From: Myrica gale
Taxonomy: Eukaryota > Streptophyta > Magnoliopsida > Fagales > Myricaceae
Assembly: GCA_963930655.1 (NCBI GenBank)
Contig: OZ005618.1
Location: 2,998,001 to 3,062,000 of the forward strand
DNA: 64,000 nucleotides
Reading direction: 5' to 3'
Below the pieces are notes generated by a model. It did no database searches. It worked only from the letters and a program-made list of their open reading frames with translations, and was not told the DNA's origin. Position numbers and translations under genes: made by a program. The stretch's first letter is position 1. Every line of letters starts with the position of its first letter. Of this stretch, positions 25,201 through 33,002 are shown piece by piece.

Positions 25201-26540
25201 TCAAGGACCACCAGACATTGTTACTAGGCTGGCCTTGCGTTTCTTTACATATTTTAAGTTGTCCACGGGTTTTTAGGTATTGTTTGATCTGCTTTAAATG
25301 TTTGATGCGTACTTTTATGTTATGGTTCTTCAGGCCATTCAGCAGTTGCAGCAAAAAACTCCTCATGCACAGTCCGCCGCCAACACTGTCCCATTGGCTG
25401 TGTTCTTGGTTGGTGCGGCCTTGGACATCTTCCAAACTCTAATAGTGGACCTAGATACTGAAGGCCGCTATCTCTTTCTCAATGCAGTTGCTAACCAATT
25501 GCGCTATCCAAACACCCATACACACTACTTCTCCTTCATCCTTCTTTACTTGTTTACCGAATCAAACCAGGTAGGAAATGTTGTGTTTTAATTATCATGT
25601 AGGATGTTGCTTTGTGGGTTTGGATTTTATAACTGGTGCTGAATATGGCGGTCTGTCTGTGCAGCTTGTTCCGTTGGCAATAGGAAAGTTATTTCTGTAG
25701 TATTTTGAGTCTTGAATCTTAAGAATTGTTGCTACAACTGTTATAAGTTCTGCAACATGTAAACTTGTGCATGTCCTATTCCAACAGGGTTGGAGTCATG
25801 GACTGACCCTTCCAAGAGTTCTAGCACCAATTTCAACATTCTTCAAGCCTAAGAAATGAATTTTATCGTGACCGTGTTATCAGAAATTTGTGAACTTTTT
25901 TTTTTTCCGATTTTGCATTTGTTGTTGTTGTACAAATTGTGGTCATTGAGATTTTATTCGTGGATTCTGTAGCTAGGTTATCCCATTGGGTTAGATCCCG
26001 GGCTTTCCAAAAATTATGGAAATAAAGGGTCTCTAAATTCAATATTTCTTCTCTAAATTGTTCGGGTTATTCTAATGTATGATAATCTTAAGGCATTGGT
26101 TTAAGGATAACACCGAACACTTGTCTGGTTAACCTATTGCTGATTGTCCTGCATTTCCTTTTGTCCTGGGCAGGAAATAATCCAGGAGCAAATTACAAGA
26201 GTGTTGTTAGAACGCCTGATTGTTAATCGACCTCATCCATGGGGCCTTCTGATTACTTTCATTGAATTAATTAAGGTAATGATTAGACTCTATCTATCAT
26301 CTTCCTTTGGAAAAAAATAAATATTTGTACTGTATGCCATGTGACTAGGATTTACAAGTTTTTGTCTAATTGGTGGTTTTTATTTTTCAGAATCCTAGGT
26401 ACAACTTTTGGAACCGAGCTTTCATAAGATGTGCTCCTGAGATTGAAAAACTCTTTGAATCAGTGTCAAGATCCTGCGGGGGGCCAAAATCTGTGGATGA
26501 GAGTATGATTTCTGGTTGGGTGTCTGACAACACCCACTGA
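1210..26540 (+). CDS. NOT1: NOT1 / CNOT1, scaffold of the CCR4-NOT deadenylase complex (one in-frame stop)
   Basis: NOT1 is the large scaffold that holds the CAF1/CCR4 deadenylases and the NOT2/NOT3 module in cytoplasmic mRNA decay. I assembled 51 exons (next entry) with compatible phases, giving 2397 codons plus stop, the length usual for plant NOT1. It starts with [17 protein letters not shown], as plant NOT1 does. The N-terminal half is helical HEAT-like. Residues about 850-940 are Ser/Gln-rich. The MIF4G domain that binds CAF1 spans about 963-1230. The DUF3819 (CNOT9-binding) region starts near 1272 ([10 protein letters not shown]). The C-terminal NOT1 superfamily domain, which binds NOT2/NOT3, fills about the last 480 residues. 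Oddity: codon 1899 (21778-21780) is TAG where the family has CAG (HQNG), which would remove about 499 residues. The rest looks under constraint, so this may be an assembly error, a null allele or a real truncation. Confidence 0.95.
2010..2404 (+). mobile_element. 3' end of an L1-type LINE in NOT1 intron 1
   Basis: The segment can be read as the C-terminal end of a plant LINE reverse-transcriptase protein: [15 protein letters not shown] followed by [14 protein letters not shown] and a stop near 2329. It continues into the typical LINE 3' tail TTGTACTGTCACC, an AATAAA signal and a short A-run. It is in the same orientation as NOT1 and strongly 5'-truncated. An outer direct repeat of about 45 bases (1923-1967 and 2432-2477, AGAGAAGAGTAAGCA core, few mismatches) flanks a region slightly larger than the LINE. 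Confidence 0.7.
2510..2705. mobile_element. Harbinger-like MITE in NOT1 intron 1
   Basis: The ends GGTTATGTTTGTG and GCAAACGCAGCC are inverted-repeat related, and a TTA lies directly outside each end (2507-2509 and 2706-2708). That is the 3-bp TWA target duplication of PIF/Harbinger MITEs. The interior contains GTGAAAAAGTGAAGAGAGA and ATTTTTTATATTTT, shared with the related copies at about 7037, 44620 and 56668. Confidence 0.65.
7037..7359. mobile_element. Related MITE in NOT1 intron 11
   Basis: The ends read GGTCCTGTTTGCAAAC and GTTTGTGAATATGCCC. The interior shares GTGAAAAAATGAAGAGAGATG and TAATATTTATTGTAA with the 2510 and 56668 elements. The right part repeats an end-like motif (ATGTTTGCAAACCAAAATTTTGG), suggesting a nested or duplicated terminus. 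No clear target duplication was seen, so the edges are approximate. Confidence 0.5.
7919..8196. repeat. 142-bp tandem duplication in NOT1 intron 12
   Basis: Two head-to-tail copies start with CCATATTTAACTAGCACGAG at 7919 and 8061. They differ by a few substitutions and by a shorter T-run region in the second copy. The similarity suggests a fairly recent local duplication. Confidence 0.9.
8675..8803. mobile_element. Short MITE in NOT1 intron 12
   Basis: The ends GGCTGTGTTTGGATGGG and CCACCCAAACAAAGCC form an inverted repeat. The interior carries GTGTAGATTCTCTTGG, also present in the 31659 element, which links the two as family members. The flanking trinucleotides do not match, so the target duplication has decayed or the edges are slightly off. 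Confidence 0.6.
10432..10528. repeat. 48-bp tandem duplication in NOT1 intron 17
   Basis: TCCATTGTCGTAGTATCTCT at 10441 is repeated as TCCATTATCGTAGTATCTTT at 10489, each followed by GAATATTCATGTATTTT. Confidence 0.85.
12307..12563 (+). repeat. Tandem duplication holding a decayed copy of NOT1 exon 19
   Basis: Two direct copies of about 120-130 bases (12307-12425 and 12434-12563). Each holds an AACTTTGC(A/G)GCTG block, a GATTTCTTTGC acceptor region and the first about 50 bases of exon 19. The downstream copy is the working exon start, with acceptor TTTGCAG before AGCAAGCATTGAG. In the upstream copy the acceptor reads TTTGCGG and the exon-like part has several substitutions in its first half, while the last 21 bases (through AAGTTCCTGGAC) are unchanged. 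The upstream copy is followed by CACACA rather than the rest of the exon, so it has no donor and is an exon fossil. Confidence 0.85.
15230..15330 (+). mobile_element. LINE-like 3' tail in NOT1 intron 27
   Basis: TCATTTGTACTGTTATTTC, then TTTCTTTCAATAAAATTGCC and a run of ten A's. This matches the non-coding tail pattern of the LINE copy at 2010, with nothing recognisable upstream. It is probably a very short 5'-truncated insertion. Confidence 0.45.
18969..19140. repeat. 86-bp tandem duplication in NOT1 intron 35
   Basis: TATCCTGTGTTTATGTAAT starts at 18969 and again at 19055. The two 86-bp units are almost identical, differing by one base in the T-rich stretch and near the right edge. This is the youngest-looking of the intronic duplications. 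Confidence 0.95.
20280..20400. repeat. About 60-bp tandem duplication in NOT1 intron 39
   Basis: AGTGGTCCCCACCTTTGCTT near 20285 is repeated near 20346, each followed by GCATAT(G/T)GTAACTTT. Confidence 0.8.
21170..21232 (+). mobile_element. LINE-like 3' tail in NOT1 intron 39
   Basis: ACCTTTGTACTGTTTTCACC followed by TTGCTTGCTTATA and an A-run resembles the tail at 2340-2400. Only the tail is present, so the call rests on a short similarity. Confidence 0.35.
23068..23320. repeat. About 120-bp diverged tandem duplication in NOT1 intron 44
   Basis: AATTTAAA(A)G..., TTTGAGAA(A/G)TGAGTTG, GATTCGGTTTCTTTGTTGC, GATGTTTGACCG and TTATCAGTA(G/A)AACACATT occur in the same order twice, with small indels. 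Confidence 0.85.
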
Positions 26541-27031
26541 TTCTTTGCAGCAGGCCTGTCAAATTCAAATGTAATTTGGGATCTGATTGTCAAAGACATG
26601 GCTTTTACGTAGCTATAGCTAGATAAAACAGCTAGAACCATTGTTTGCAGACCTGAAAATTCTGAATGTTGTATTTAATGTATAATTTATATATTTTGTC
26701 GTATTTCTTTTAATCTGTCGAACTTCCAAGCTTTTGAACTCCCCAGCTGGGTAAAGATAAAGCAACACCAACACTATACGGTGTCCCCCAAAGCACAATG
26801 TAACTGTCTGGGTTTTGCTGAAGCAATAGTACCAACCTAAAATATACGAACACAATACGATCATAGAAGTGTAGCCAGAGGAACAGACGTGAATTAAACT
26901 CTGTTTAGCTGTTTTTTCCCCTTTCCTTTATGGAAAAACTGTTTTTATGCTACTAGCACGAAAAGTTGGAAGCAGTTGGTGAGGTTTGGAGTGATTATGA
27001 TACAGTATCGGGATGTGTTGGATATAATGAT
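26541..27031. other. Tail-to-tail intergenic space between NOT1 and the remorin gene
   Basis: About 490 bases between two convergent stop codons. It holds the 3'UTRs of both genes, including AT-rich stretches such as TGTATTTAATGTATAATTT at about 26670. No further gene was seen. Confidence 0.6.
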
Positions 27032-28745
27032 TCAACAGAACTTCCTAAGCTTGTGTTGGAGAGAACTTGTGGTGGCTCGGATCTTCTCCGAAAATTTTGA
27101 AACTGCTGTTATCTCCTCGATTGTTGATCGTCTTGCCTTTGATTTCTTCTGGTCTGCCTCTATCTTGGCTCTGCGTATTCTCCTCTCTGTCTTTTCCAGT
27201 GCCTGCAAACGTTTCCTTTCCAGCTTACGCTGCCAAAAAGGAATAATAGTGATAGGAAGAGAATATTGAAAATGATAACACGTTTCTTTCCGGTGTAATT
27301 TCCTTTGTGGTTCAGGTTTTTGGTATTATCGTAACTCTCTCCAACCATTGGTGGTTTGGGTTTCTCTGAAGTCTGACCATTTCGTATGAAAGAAAAGCAC
27401 AACCCTTGTTTTTGTATGTTTGAACTGTGCAATCATGTTTTGAAGGGCCATTTTGTCGTATCAGAATATTGACTAAGAAGACCATTAAAGACGAAGGTAT
27501 GCAAATACCTCAAGTTTCTTCATCTCCTCCATGGCTGTCGTGGTCTTCTTGAACTCCCAATCATCTATAGCAGCTTCTTCCCTTTCCAGTCTGCCAAAAC
27601 ATCCCGACTTATATTCCCTCTTGAATATCAGAGAGAGAGGGTGGATATGTTTCCTCACTTGTCCACAAGCTTCAAATATTCAGCTTTCTTCCTGGCGGCT
27701 ATCTCAGCTTCAAGGTTCCGCCTGTTGACTTCATCTAGAAATGCACGGTAAGGTTCCAGGGGACCAGGCAATCTATGCCCTCCATCATTCAGGCTTCCGG
27801 CTTCGGAGGCTTTGTGTATGCTGCGTGCTAGATTTCTCAGCTCTTCAGGAACTGAACCTCCTCTAGGTGAATGTGAAGTCAGGCAGAGAAGTACTCCATG
27901 TTTAGGAGCTGTAAACACAGTTTCTTCCGTTACAACATGCTTACGCCATAGTTGGTATGCCCATGTGCATCAAAATTCCATTCTTTGATCCAAAAAGAAA
28001 GAGGCAATTAAACGAAGCAGAGAGAACCTATAGAAAGGTCGTCCTGCAAGTAGGGGCGACGAAAACAGCCACAACTTTTGGCATTCTCAATCCATTTATC
28101 AACGTTATTTCTGGAAGGGGAACTCTTGCTATCAGAAGGCTCAGTGCAGGTGCTCTGAGAACCGAAAAAGATTCAGATACTGACCGTTATGTCTACAGAA
28201 AAATTAAGACAACGAGGAGAGAGAGAGGGAGCTTTATATATGTGAAAGCGTCCCTAAAAGTCAATAATACAGGTCATGTATACATCAAAATCATCAAGGC
28301 ATTCGTTTCGTATCTGTAATTCATTGAAACGTGTAGTCACAAACCCAGCATGACATGCACAGTTTTATCTTTTTCCGAAATTCTACTGAGAAAGAAACAA
28401 AAGAAACCCAGCCAAACCCAACAAAATTACATCGAAACAAACCATTTTCTTGAAGATTACCTGGTTTCTTGCGGGTGACAACTCCATCGAGGCTTGAGAA
28501 TCGGATGTTTCTGATAGCAGAGAGCACGATGTAGAGTCTTGTGTGCTAGAGCAACCGCTGCAAATTGGTGATGGAGATTCAGGGAAAACGGACATGAGGG
28601 AGCACGTACTCCGCACCGGACGGCTTCCAGAAGAATGTAAGGTCCTTGCCGAAGAATGAAGCGACAGTAAACTATCGTGGTTGTTCTTGGATATATGTTC
28701 ATAGAGTTGAAGGTGGCTTTGCCCCTGGTTGTCGTGCTTCTGCAT
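27032..28745 (-). CDS. Remorin family protein
   Basis: Remorins are plant-specific proteins of plasma-membrane nanodomains. Five exons on the minus strand: 28745-28461, 28154-28028, 27860-27659, 27590-27509 and 27229-27032, with consistent phases and 297 residues. The N-terminal third is Ser-rich and disordered (starting MQKHDNQGQSHLQL). The C-terminal part (about 175-297) has the Remorin_C pattern: a coiled coil around IDDWEFKKTTTAMEEMKKLE, a basic helix (RKLERKRLQALEKTERRIRR), the late KIRATT motif, and a final Cys typical of the lipidated or hydrophobic anchor. The exon 2/3 junction is the weakest point: acceptor TAGAG keeps the frame, whereas TAG two bases earlier does not. The reading frame is open for some way upstream of the chosen ATG, so an extra 5' exon is possible. 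Subgroup not determined. Confidence 0.75.
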
Positions 28746-30080
28746 GAGGACTTCACCGACGTTGTAGCTCTTTCCGGCAATGTTTCCTTGGGGTTTTTCT
28801 CTGTATTCTTAAAGGTGCGAAGCTATTGTTTCGGTTCTTGCTAGGAACTGACTATCTCGGATTGCTCTGATATCCTATCTTTGTTAATTTAGACACTTTG
28901 GCCGAGAACCAGAGAGAGAGAGAGAGAGATAACTACTAAAAATTTGATTCTTCTTGGACAGTTAACAGTTAGGCTTCGCCAAGCTTAATTATCCATTTGG
29001 TCCAGTCATGGTAGTTCCGAGATTTCAGAACTTTTCCTACTTGTTCGGTTGATGACATACACAGTCTTGTTACTAATGCTGCTCTTTCTCATAGACAGCT
29101 CCTGCTGAATTTCATCTCCCTTCTTTTCACTTTCTTCTTTGATTCAATCCTTCTTCTTTTTGTTCAGACACTGGATTTCGAGCTCGCGCAATACTTGTGC
29201 CGGCAGCTATGTCCGCAGAGCATATAAAGTTTCATTTCTCATTTCTCATGCTTGTCTCAAGCGTCGCAAAATTTAAGTCCGCCGTTTCAGCATGCTTCCG
29301 ATCGCAAACACACGGATCTTACCGTTGAGCTCTGATTCTAGTGATGTTCGCAAGTAGCTAATGGATAGAGGCTTTCATTTTTTCTTGAAAATTCGAGAAC
29401 GCTAAACCTAAACCTATTTGGTTTGGGATTGAAAACCCCCAGTTTCTCTATAAACATTTCAAGATTTCCAGTCACCATTTATCAAGTCACAAGTCACAAA
29501 CCAGAGCAGCAAACCAGAACAGGGTGTTCTGAGAATCGGATCAGATTCAGATACATTGAAACTTGTTCTCATCATAAATGTTCATAGTAAATTTAGACAA
29601 AGAAGAAGAGTGAGACAGAGCAGTGGATATGTGAAAGCCTCTAAACGCATGGTATAGTACTTTGACGATTCAAGAAGTTCAGACACCTTCGATTTACGCT
29701 GCCCTTCCTGCAAGTACAGGGAGCACAAATCCGCGGCCAAGGTTGCTTTCCCATTCAACATAACTGTGACATTCAGGCAGGGAATTTTGCTCATCCACAT
29801 TAAAAGTAGGAAACTCATACTTCAGCACTACACTATTTCACATCTTATATCAATGGTAAACTATATTCTCATCTTGAAAAAAAATCAAAATCTTAATGTA
29901 ACATGCTCTCAAAAATTAAAACAAGAAAAAAATTCCATCTACTTCAAATTAACTGAAACAAAGACAAACTACAACTGTTTTAACCATCAAAAGAGTACAA
30001 ATTTGGGGCCGATCTTTCACCACTAAAACATAACTAGTAGTTATTCATTAGAAACACTCATAATTCAATACCTGCCCTTT
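28746..30080. other. Intergenic region upstream of the remorin gene
   Basis: The region contains a GA microsatellite (28912-28929), the probable remorin promoter on the minus strand, and a block at 29520-29650 that resembles the remorin intron 1/exon 2 junction (28150-28260). A short minus-strand open frame near 29818-29582 (NVTVMLNGKATLAADLCSLY and following) has a coding look but no recognisable family. The 3'UTR of SEC61 beta occupies the right edge. Confidence 0.5.
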
Positions 30081-30329
30081 CTAAGCCTCTCTTCGCACGA
30101 AGTACAGCTTGCCCATGACATGAAGGATGGCAACAAAGGCTATGAAGCCAATGCTCATGACAAGAACAACATTCGGAGAGATCTTGAGTCCTGGGGCATC
30201 ATCTGTGTAAAACTGGAGCATAGTACCAGCTGCCCCTCCAGAGGCCCCGCTACTTGTCGTCCTTCTCCTGCGCATGCTTGCAGTAGCTGCCGCACTTCCC
30301 CTTTGGGGAGCTGGTCCGCCTAAAGCCAT
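30081..30329 (-). CDS. SEC61B: SEC61 subunit beta of the ER protein translocon
   Basis: SEC61 beta is the small tail-anchored subunit of the ER protein-conducting channel. The single coding exon gives 82 residues starting [20 protein letters not shown], with the family's Arg-rich and Gly/Ser/Ala-rich cytosolic stretch, the conserved [20 protein letters not shown] block before the membrane, and one C-terminal transmembrane helix ([20 protein letters not shown]) ending KLYFVRREA. Length is as expected. The start codon is two bases after a good acceptor (GGTTGCAG), so the whole coding sequence is in one exon and the 5'UTR is split by an intron of about 1 kb reaching to about 31366. An upstream ATG at 30344 lies inside that intron and is not the start. 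Confidence 0.95.
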   Translation of the reverse strand: MALGGPAPQRGSAAATASMRRRRTTSSGASGGAAGTMLQFYTDDAPGLKISPNVVLVMSIGFIAFVAILHVMGKLYFVRREA

Positions 30330-31366
30330 TTCTGCAACCGCCATAGGAAAAAGTTCAGAGAATTTCAATATCACATTGACAGATATGCAAATTACATGGG
30401 GAAAAATAACCCATATCATTGTGAGACAAAAAGACAGCTCAGTTGTTTGCTATTTCTCTCGGTATTTCACTAGAGACTCCATAATTTCACAAACAGGTAT
30501 CACTGACTGCATTTCTGGTGTTGTTCTGCCATTTTTTCTTTAATTACAATGAGTCCTTAAAGTTAGCAGTGCACTACCTGTAAAGTTGGTGCGTCCATGA
30601 ATGCTCAAAATTTAAAAACAACAGATACCTAATGATCAGTTTCAAGACTTCAATTCTAGGCAAGCATGCAGAATAGATATCATATGAGAAAGCATTTTCT
30701 CATTCGCAATCCCCCCCCCCTTTCAAATCAAACACTGAACAATTAAAAATCTTTCTGCAAATTTAAAGTATGTTGGATGAGAAAGCAAGAAAATAATACT
30801 AGCGAGCAGATAATCAATTTCTAAAGTAGTGGTGTAGAATATTTCTATAGAAGAACCTCTTACCTCTCTATTGGATCTCGCATATACAACTCAACCCATT
30901 TATCCATTTATATATACCCAAGATTTAAAATAGTAAAGAAAGATAAAGCCAACGAATTGCCGAAAAAAAGTTAAACTAATCAAGCTTGTGCTTGAATGTC
31001 CACACAGAAATATATCAAAATGGCAACATAAATAAATCGAATTTCGATACAATCCATCGACGACAAAAATTCTAATTTACCCAGAATTCACTCGAAAACA
31101 CATTTTTTTCTGCGTAAGACATTCACATGTGGCTAATTCTCAAACCCTAAATCTCGAAAATCGCAGCAGAAATTTCGGATCTAAGCAGAGAATGCATGAA
31201 AAACGAAGCCTCAAAAGAGATCCTACAATCAAGATCGCGTGCGCCAGATCTAGAATCGCATGGATCGAACATATTCGTGAATCACCTATCCAAAAACTTT
31301 ACATGCATGGAATTCAACAGAAACCATAGAGCAAACAAAGGAGGGAGCGACGAGGAGGGAACTCGC

Positions 31367-31450
31367 CTGAGTCAACTCGATTTTTTGGGAGCTTGCCCGC
31401 CTTTGAAGATCCGAGAACGTCTTTGACTGCTTTGCTTTGAATGAAGGATC
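31367..31450 (-). other. Probable 5'UTR exon of SEC61 beta
   Basis: On the minus strand, a TATA box (31471-31478) precedes a leader of about 80 bases ending ...GTTGACTCAG. The best donor is the GC-type CAG/GCGAGT at 31367/31366; a GT alternative lies three bases further on. An intron from here to 30330 would join the leader to the start codon exon. Confidence 0.5.
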
Positions 31451-31470
31451 GAATTCTCTCTAAACGTCGA

Positions 31471-31478
31471 TTTTTATA
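31471..31478 (-). promoter_or_regulatory. TATA box of SEC61 beta
   Basis: TATAAAAA on the minus strand, in GCATATAAAAATCG, lies a few tens of bases before the probable 5'UTR exon. Confidence 0.55.
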
Positions 31479-31658
31479 TGCAAAACGGGGGGTTTTGTAC
31501 ACGTCGTTTTATCCGAGTGGTGAACAGCTACGCTTACCACGCCAAGGCAACGGGCAACCAATGCGTTCCGCCACATCATACTGTTCTATTGCTGGATTTA
31601 TTAAAAAAAGAAAAAAGAAAAAGAAAGGACTCGGGTCAAAGAAACAACGAAAAAATAA

Positions 31659-31867
31659 GGCTATGTTTGGTTTATGTTTTGAGATATATTTTTGTATTTT
31701 TTATTTTTTGAAAGTAGGTGTAGATTCTCTTGGAATTGGTAAAAAATGTGTTAAAATTTGTTGGAATTTGTAAAAAGTTATTGGGATTGGTGAAAAGGTA
31801 TTGAAATTGATGAAAAATTAAGAGGAAATATTTTGAAAACGTTTTGAAACATGAAACAAACATAGCC
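31659..31867. mobile_element. Harbinger-like MITE upstream of SEC61 beta
   Basis: The ends GGCTATGTTTGGTTTATG and CATGAAACAAACATAGCC are inverted repeats, flanked on both sides by TAA (31656-31658 and 31868-31870), the target duplication of PIF/Harbinger elements. The interior shares GGTGTAGATTCTCTTGG with the 8675 element. It lies about 180 bases upstream of the SEC61 beta TATA box. Confidence 0.8.
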
Positions 31868-31870
31868 TAA

Positions 31871-33002
31871 AAATCACGCTCTACTTTTATCCATCCTCAG
31901 AATAAAAACATAAAAATAAAATAAAATAAAACATTCACGTTAGTTGTTCGTAAAATTCTTTGTTTTATGTATATATATTGCCAGTTAGTTTTTCGTAAAT
32001 TATGTAATTTAAATAAGGAGAGAAATATGTTGTACCCAACTTTTAAACACTAAATTCAAACAAACTTGATTTGCATGGTACAATTCGGACAGACAGAACC
32101 CACCTCACTATAGAGTTTCATATTGTATCAAATTTTACATAGATAATATTAAATAGTGTAAAACTCACCTATTGTGTTCATACTTTTTAAATTATACTAT
32201 TAATTTAGATAAAAAAAATTAAAAAAAAATACTTATCCTAAATAGAATTGTTTTTTTTGTCCATGGAGGAGGTAAATGCACCAAGAATTACCCTAAGAGA
32301 CCATCGAAAGCGGTCATCTCATGAATCCTATTTCATTTAATTGAGAAATTAGTATCTCCGCATGAAATTTTGTTTGAATAATGAATCACAAAAATCAAAC
32401 ACCAGCCGAAGATGATAAATATGGCCAATAAAACACGACAAACATACAGCTTGCTCAGGCATAATGAAATCCTAAAGCACAATTCCAAATTTGCACTTCA
32501 ACATCAGCTCCATTGAAGGAAAGGACCTTAAAATGGCCAATTATTATCAGCATGGTAAAATTGTAGAAAGATTTCACTATAACCTGTGGTAGAAGTATAG
32601 AAGAAAGACCTACTACATATCTTGATCGAAAGAAGTACTAAACTGAACTAATGCCTTTGCTTATCCTAATCCCTAGAATAATTGGCCATTTTAAGGTCCT
32701 TTACTTCAATGTGGTCATATCAGGCATCAACCTATTTTTTACATATTTAGCTTGACGTCAAAATGTGGTCAAGTTGGTTGCTCCATTTACAATTAAAGAG
32801 AGACTGATTGAACACTTCAAGACAAGACTCTTCTGCCACCGGGGCACGCCCCGGCGACCGAAAATGCAAATCATCCTATCCTATCCTGAGGATTAATCTC
32901 CAATCTAGACAAGATGATGACTACCAGTCTATGCAGCTGCTATGTAAAATCATCCGAGTTCCACAGAATTGAGGAACCTACTCCAAGAAACAAGTAGCAG
33001 CT
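31871..33002. other. Intergenic region between SEC61 beta and the F-box gene
   Basis: AT-rich sequence without a supportable gene. It holds the inverted-repeat hairpin at 32511-32711 and, at its right edge, the probable 3'UTR of the F-box gene. Confidence 0.6.
32511..32711. repeat. Near-perfect inverted repeat, possible hairpin
   Basis: The left arm 32511-32549 (core AAGGACCTTAAAATGGCCAA) and right arm about 32676-32711 are reverse complements over about 35 bases with one or two mismatches, separated by about 125 bases. A transcript from either strand would fold into a long stem. No target duplication or transposon terminus was found. Confidence 0.8.

Larger units (their letters stand above)
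1210..26540 (+). other. NOT1: Exon map of NOT1 (51 coding exons)
   Basis: Exons: 1210-1308, 3762-4059, 4188-4416, 4545-4884, 4990-5103, 5218-5346, 5432-5623, 5755-5949, 6170-6307, 6456-6578, 6668-6921, 7645-7748, 8899-8992, 9074-9310, 9610-9798 (or from 9601), 9897-9978, 10101-10168, 11870-12015, 12513-12621, 12719-12865, 13017-13064, 13133-13261, 13392-13628, 13755-13865, 13971-14056, 14139-14244, 15103-15198, 15386-15538, 17017-17199, 17294-17508, 17594-17729, 17814-17939, 18220-18264, 18452-18529, 18678-18794, 19311-19437, 19518-19618, 19696-19833, 19922-20005, 21688-21834, 21910-22041, 22131-22160, 22255-22401, 22471-22532, 24075-24228, 24323-24514, 24602-24706, 25026-25157, 25334-25570, 26174-26275, 26391-26540. 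All introns are GT-AG. Exon 42 is a 30-nt microexon. Introns 1, 12, 17, 28, 39 and 44 exceed 1 kb. Edges may be off by a base or two where the count was done by eye. Confidence 0.85.

Noticed and set aside
27861-27985. Two short extra remorin exons (EWNFDAHGHTNYG and KHVVTEETVFTAPKHG readings)
   Set aside because: They would need introns of 36-45 bases, too short for plants, or break the frame. A single 167-base intron fits the phases.
27957-28319. 120-residue plus-strand frame
   Set aside because: Overlaps remorin exon 2 and its introns on the opposite strand; the minus-strand model explains the coding signal.
29582-29818. Minus-strand open frame NVTVMLNGKATLAADL...
   Set aside because: It has a coding look but no recognised domain, start context or partner exon. 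It is mentioned within the intergenic entry only.
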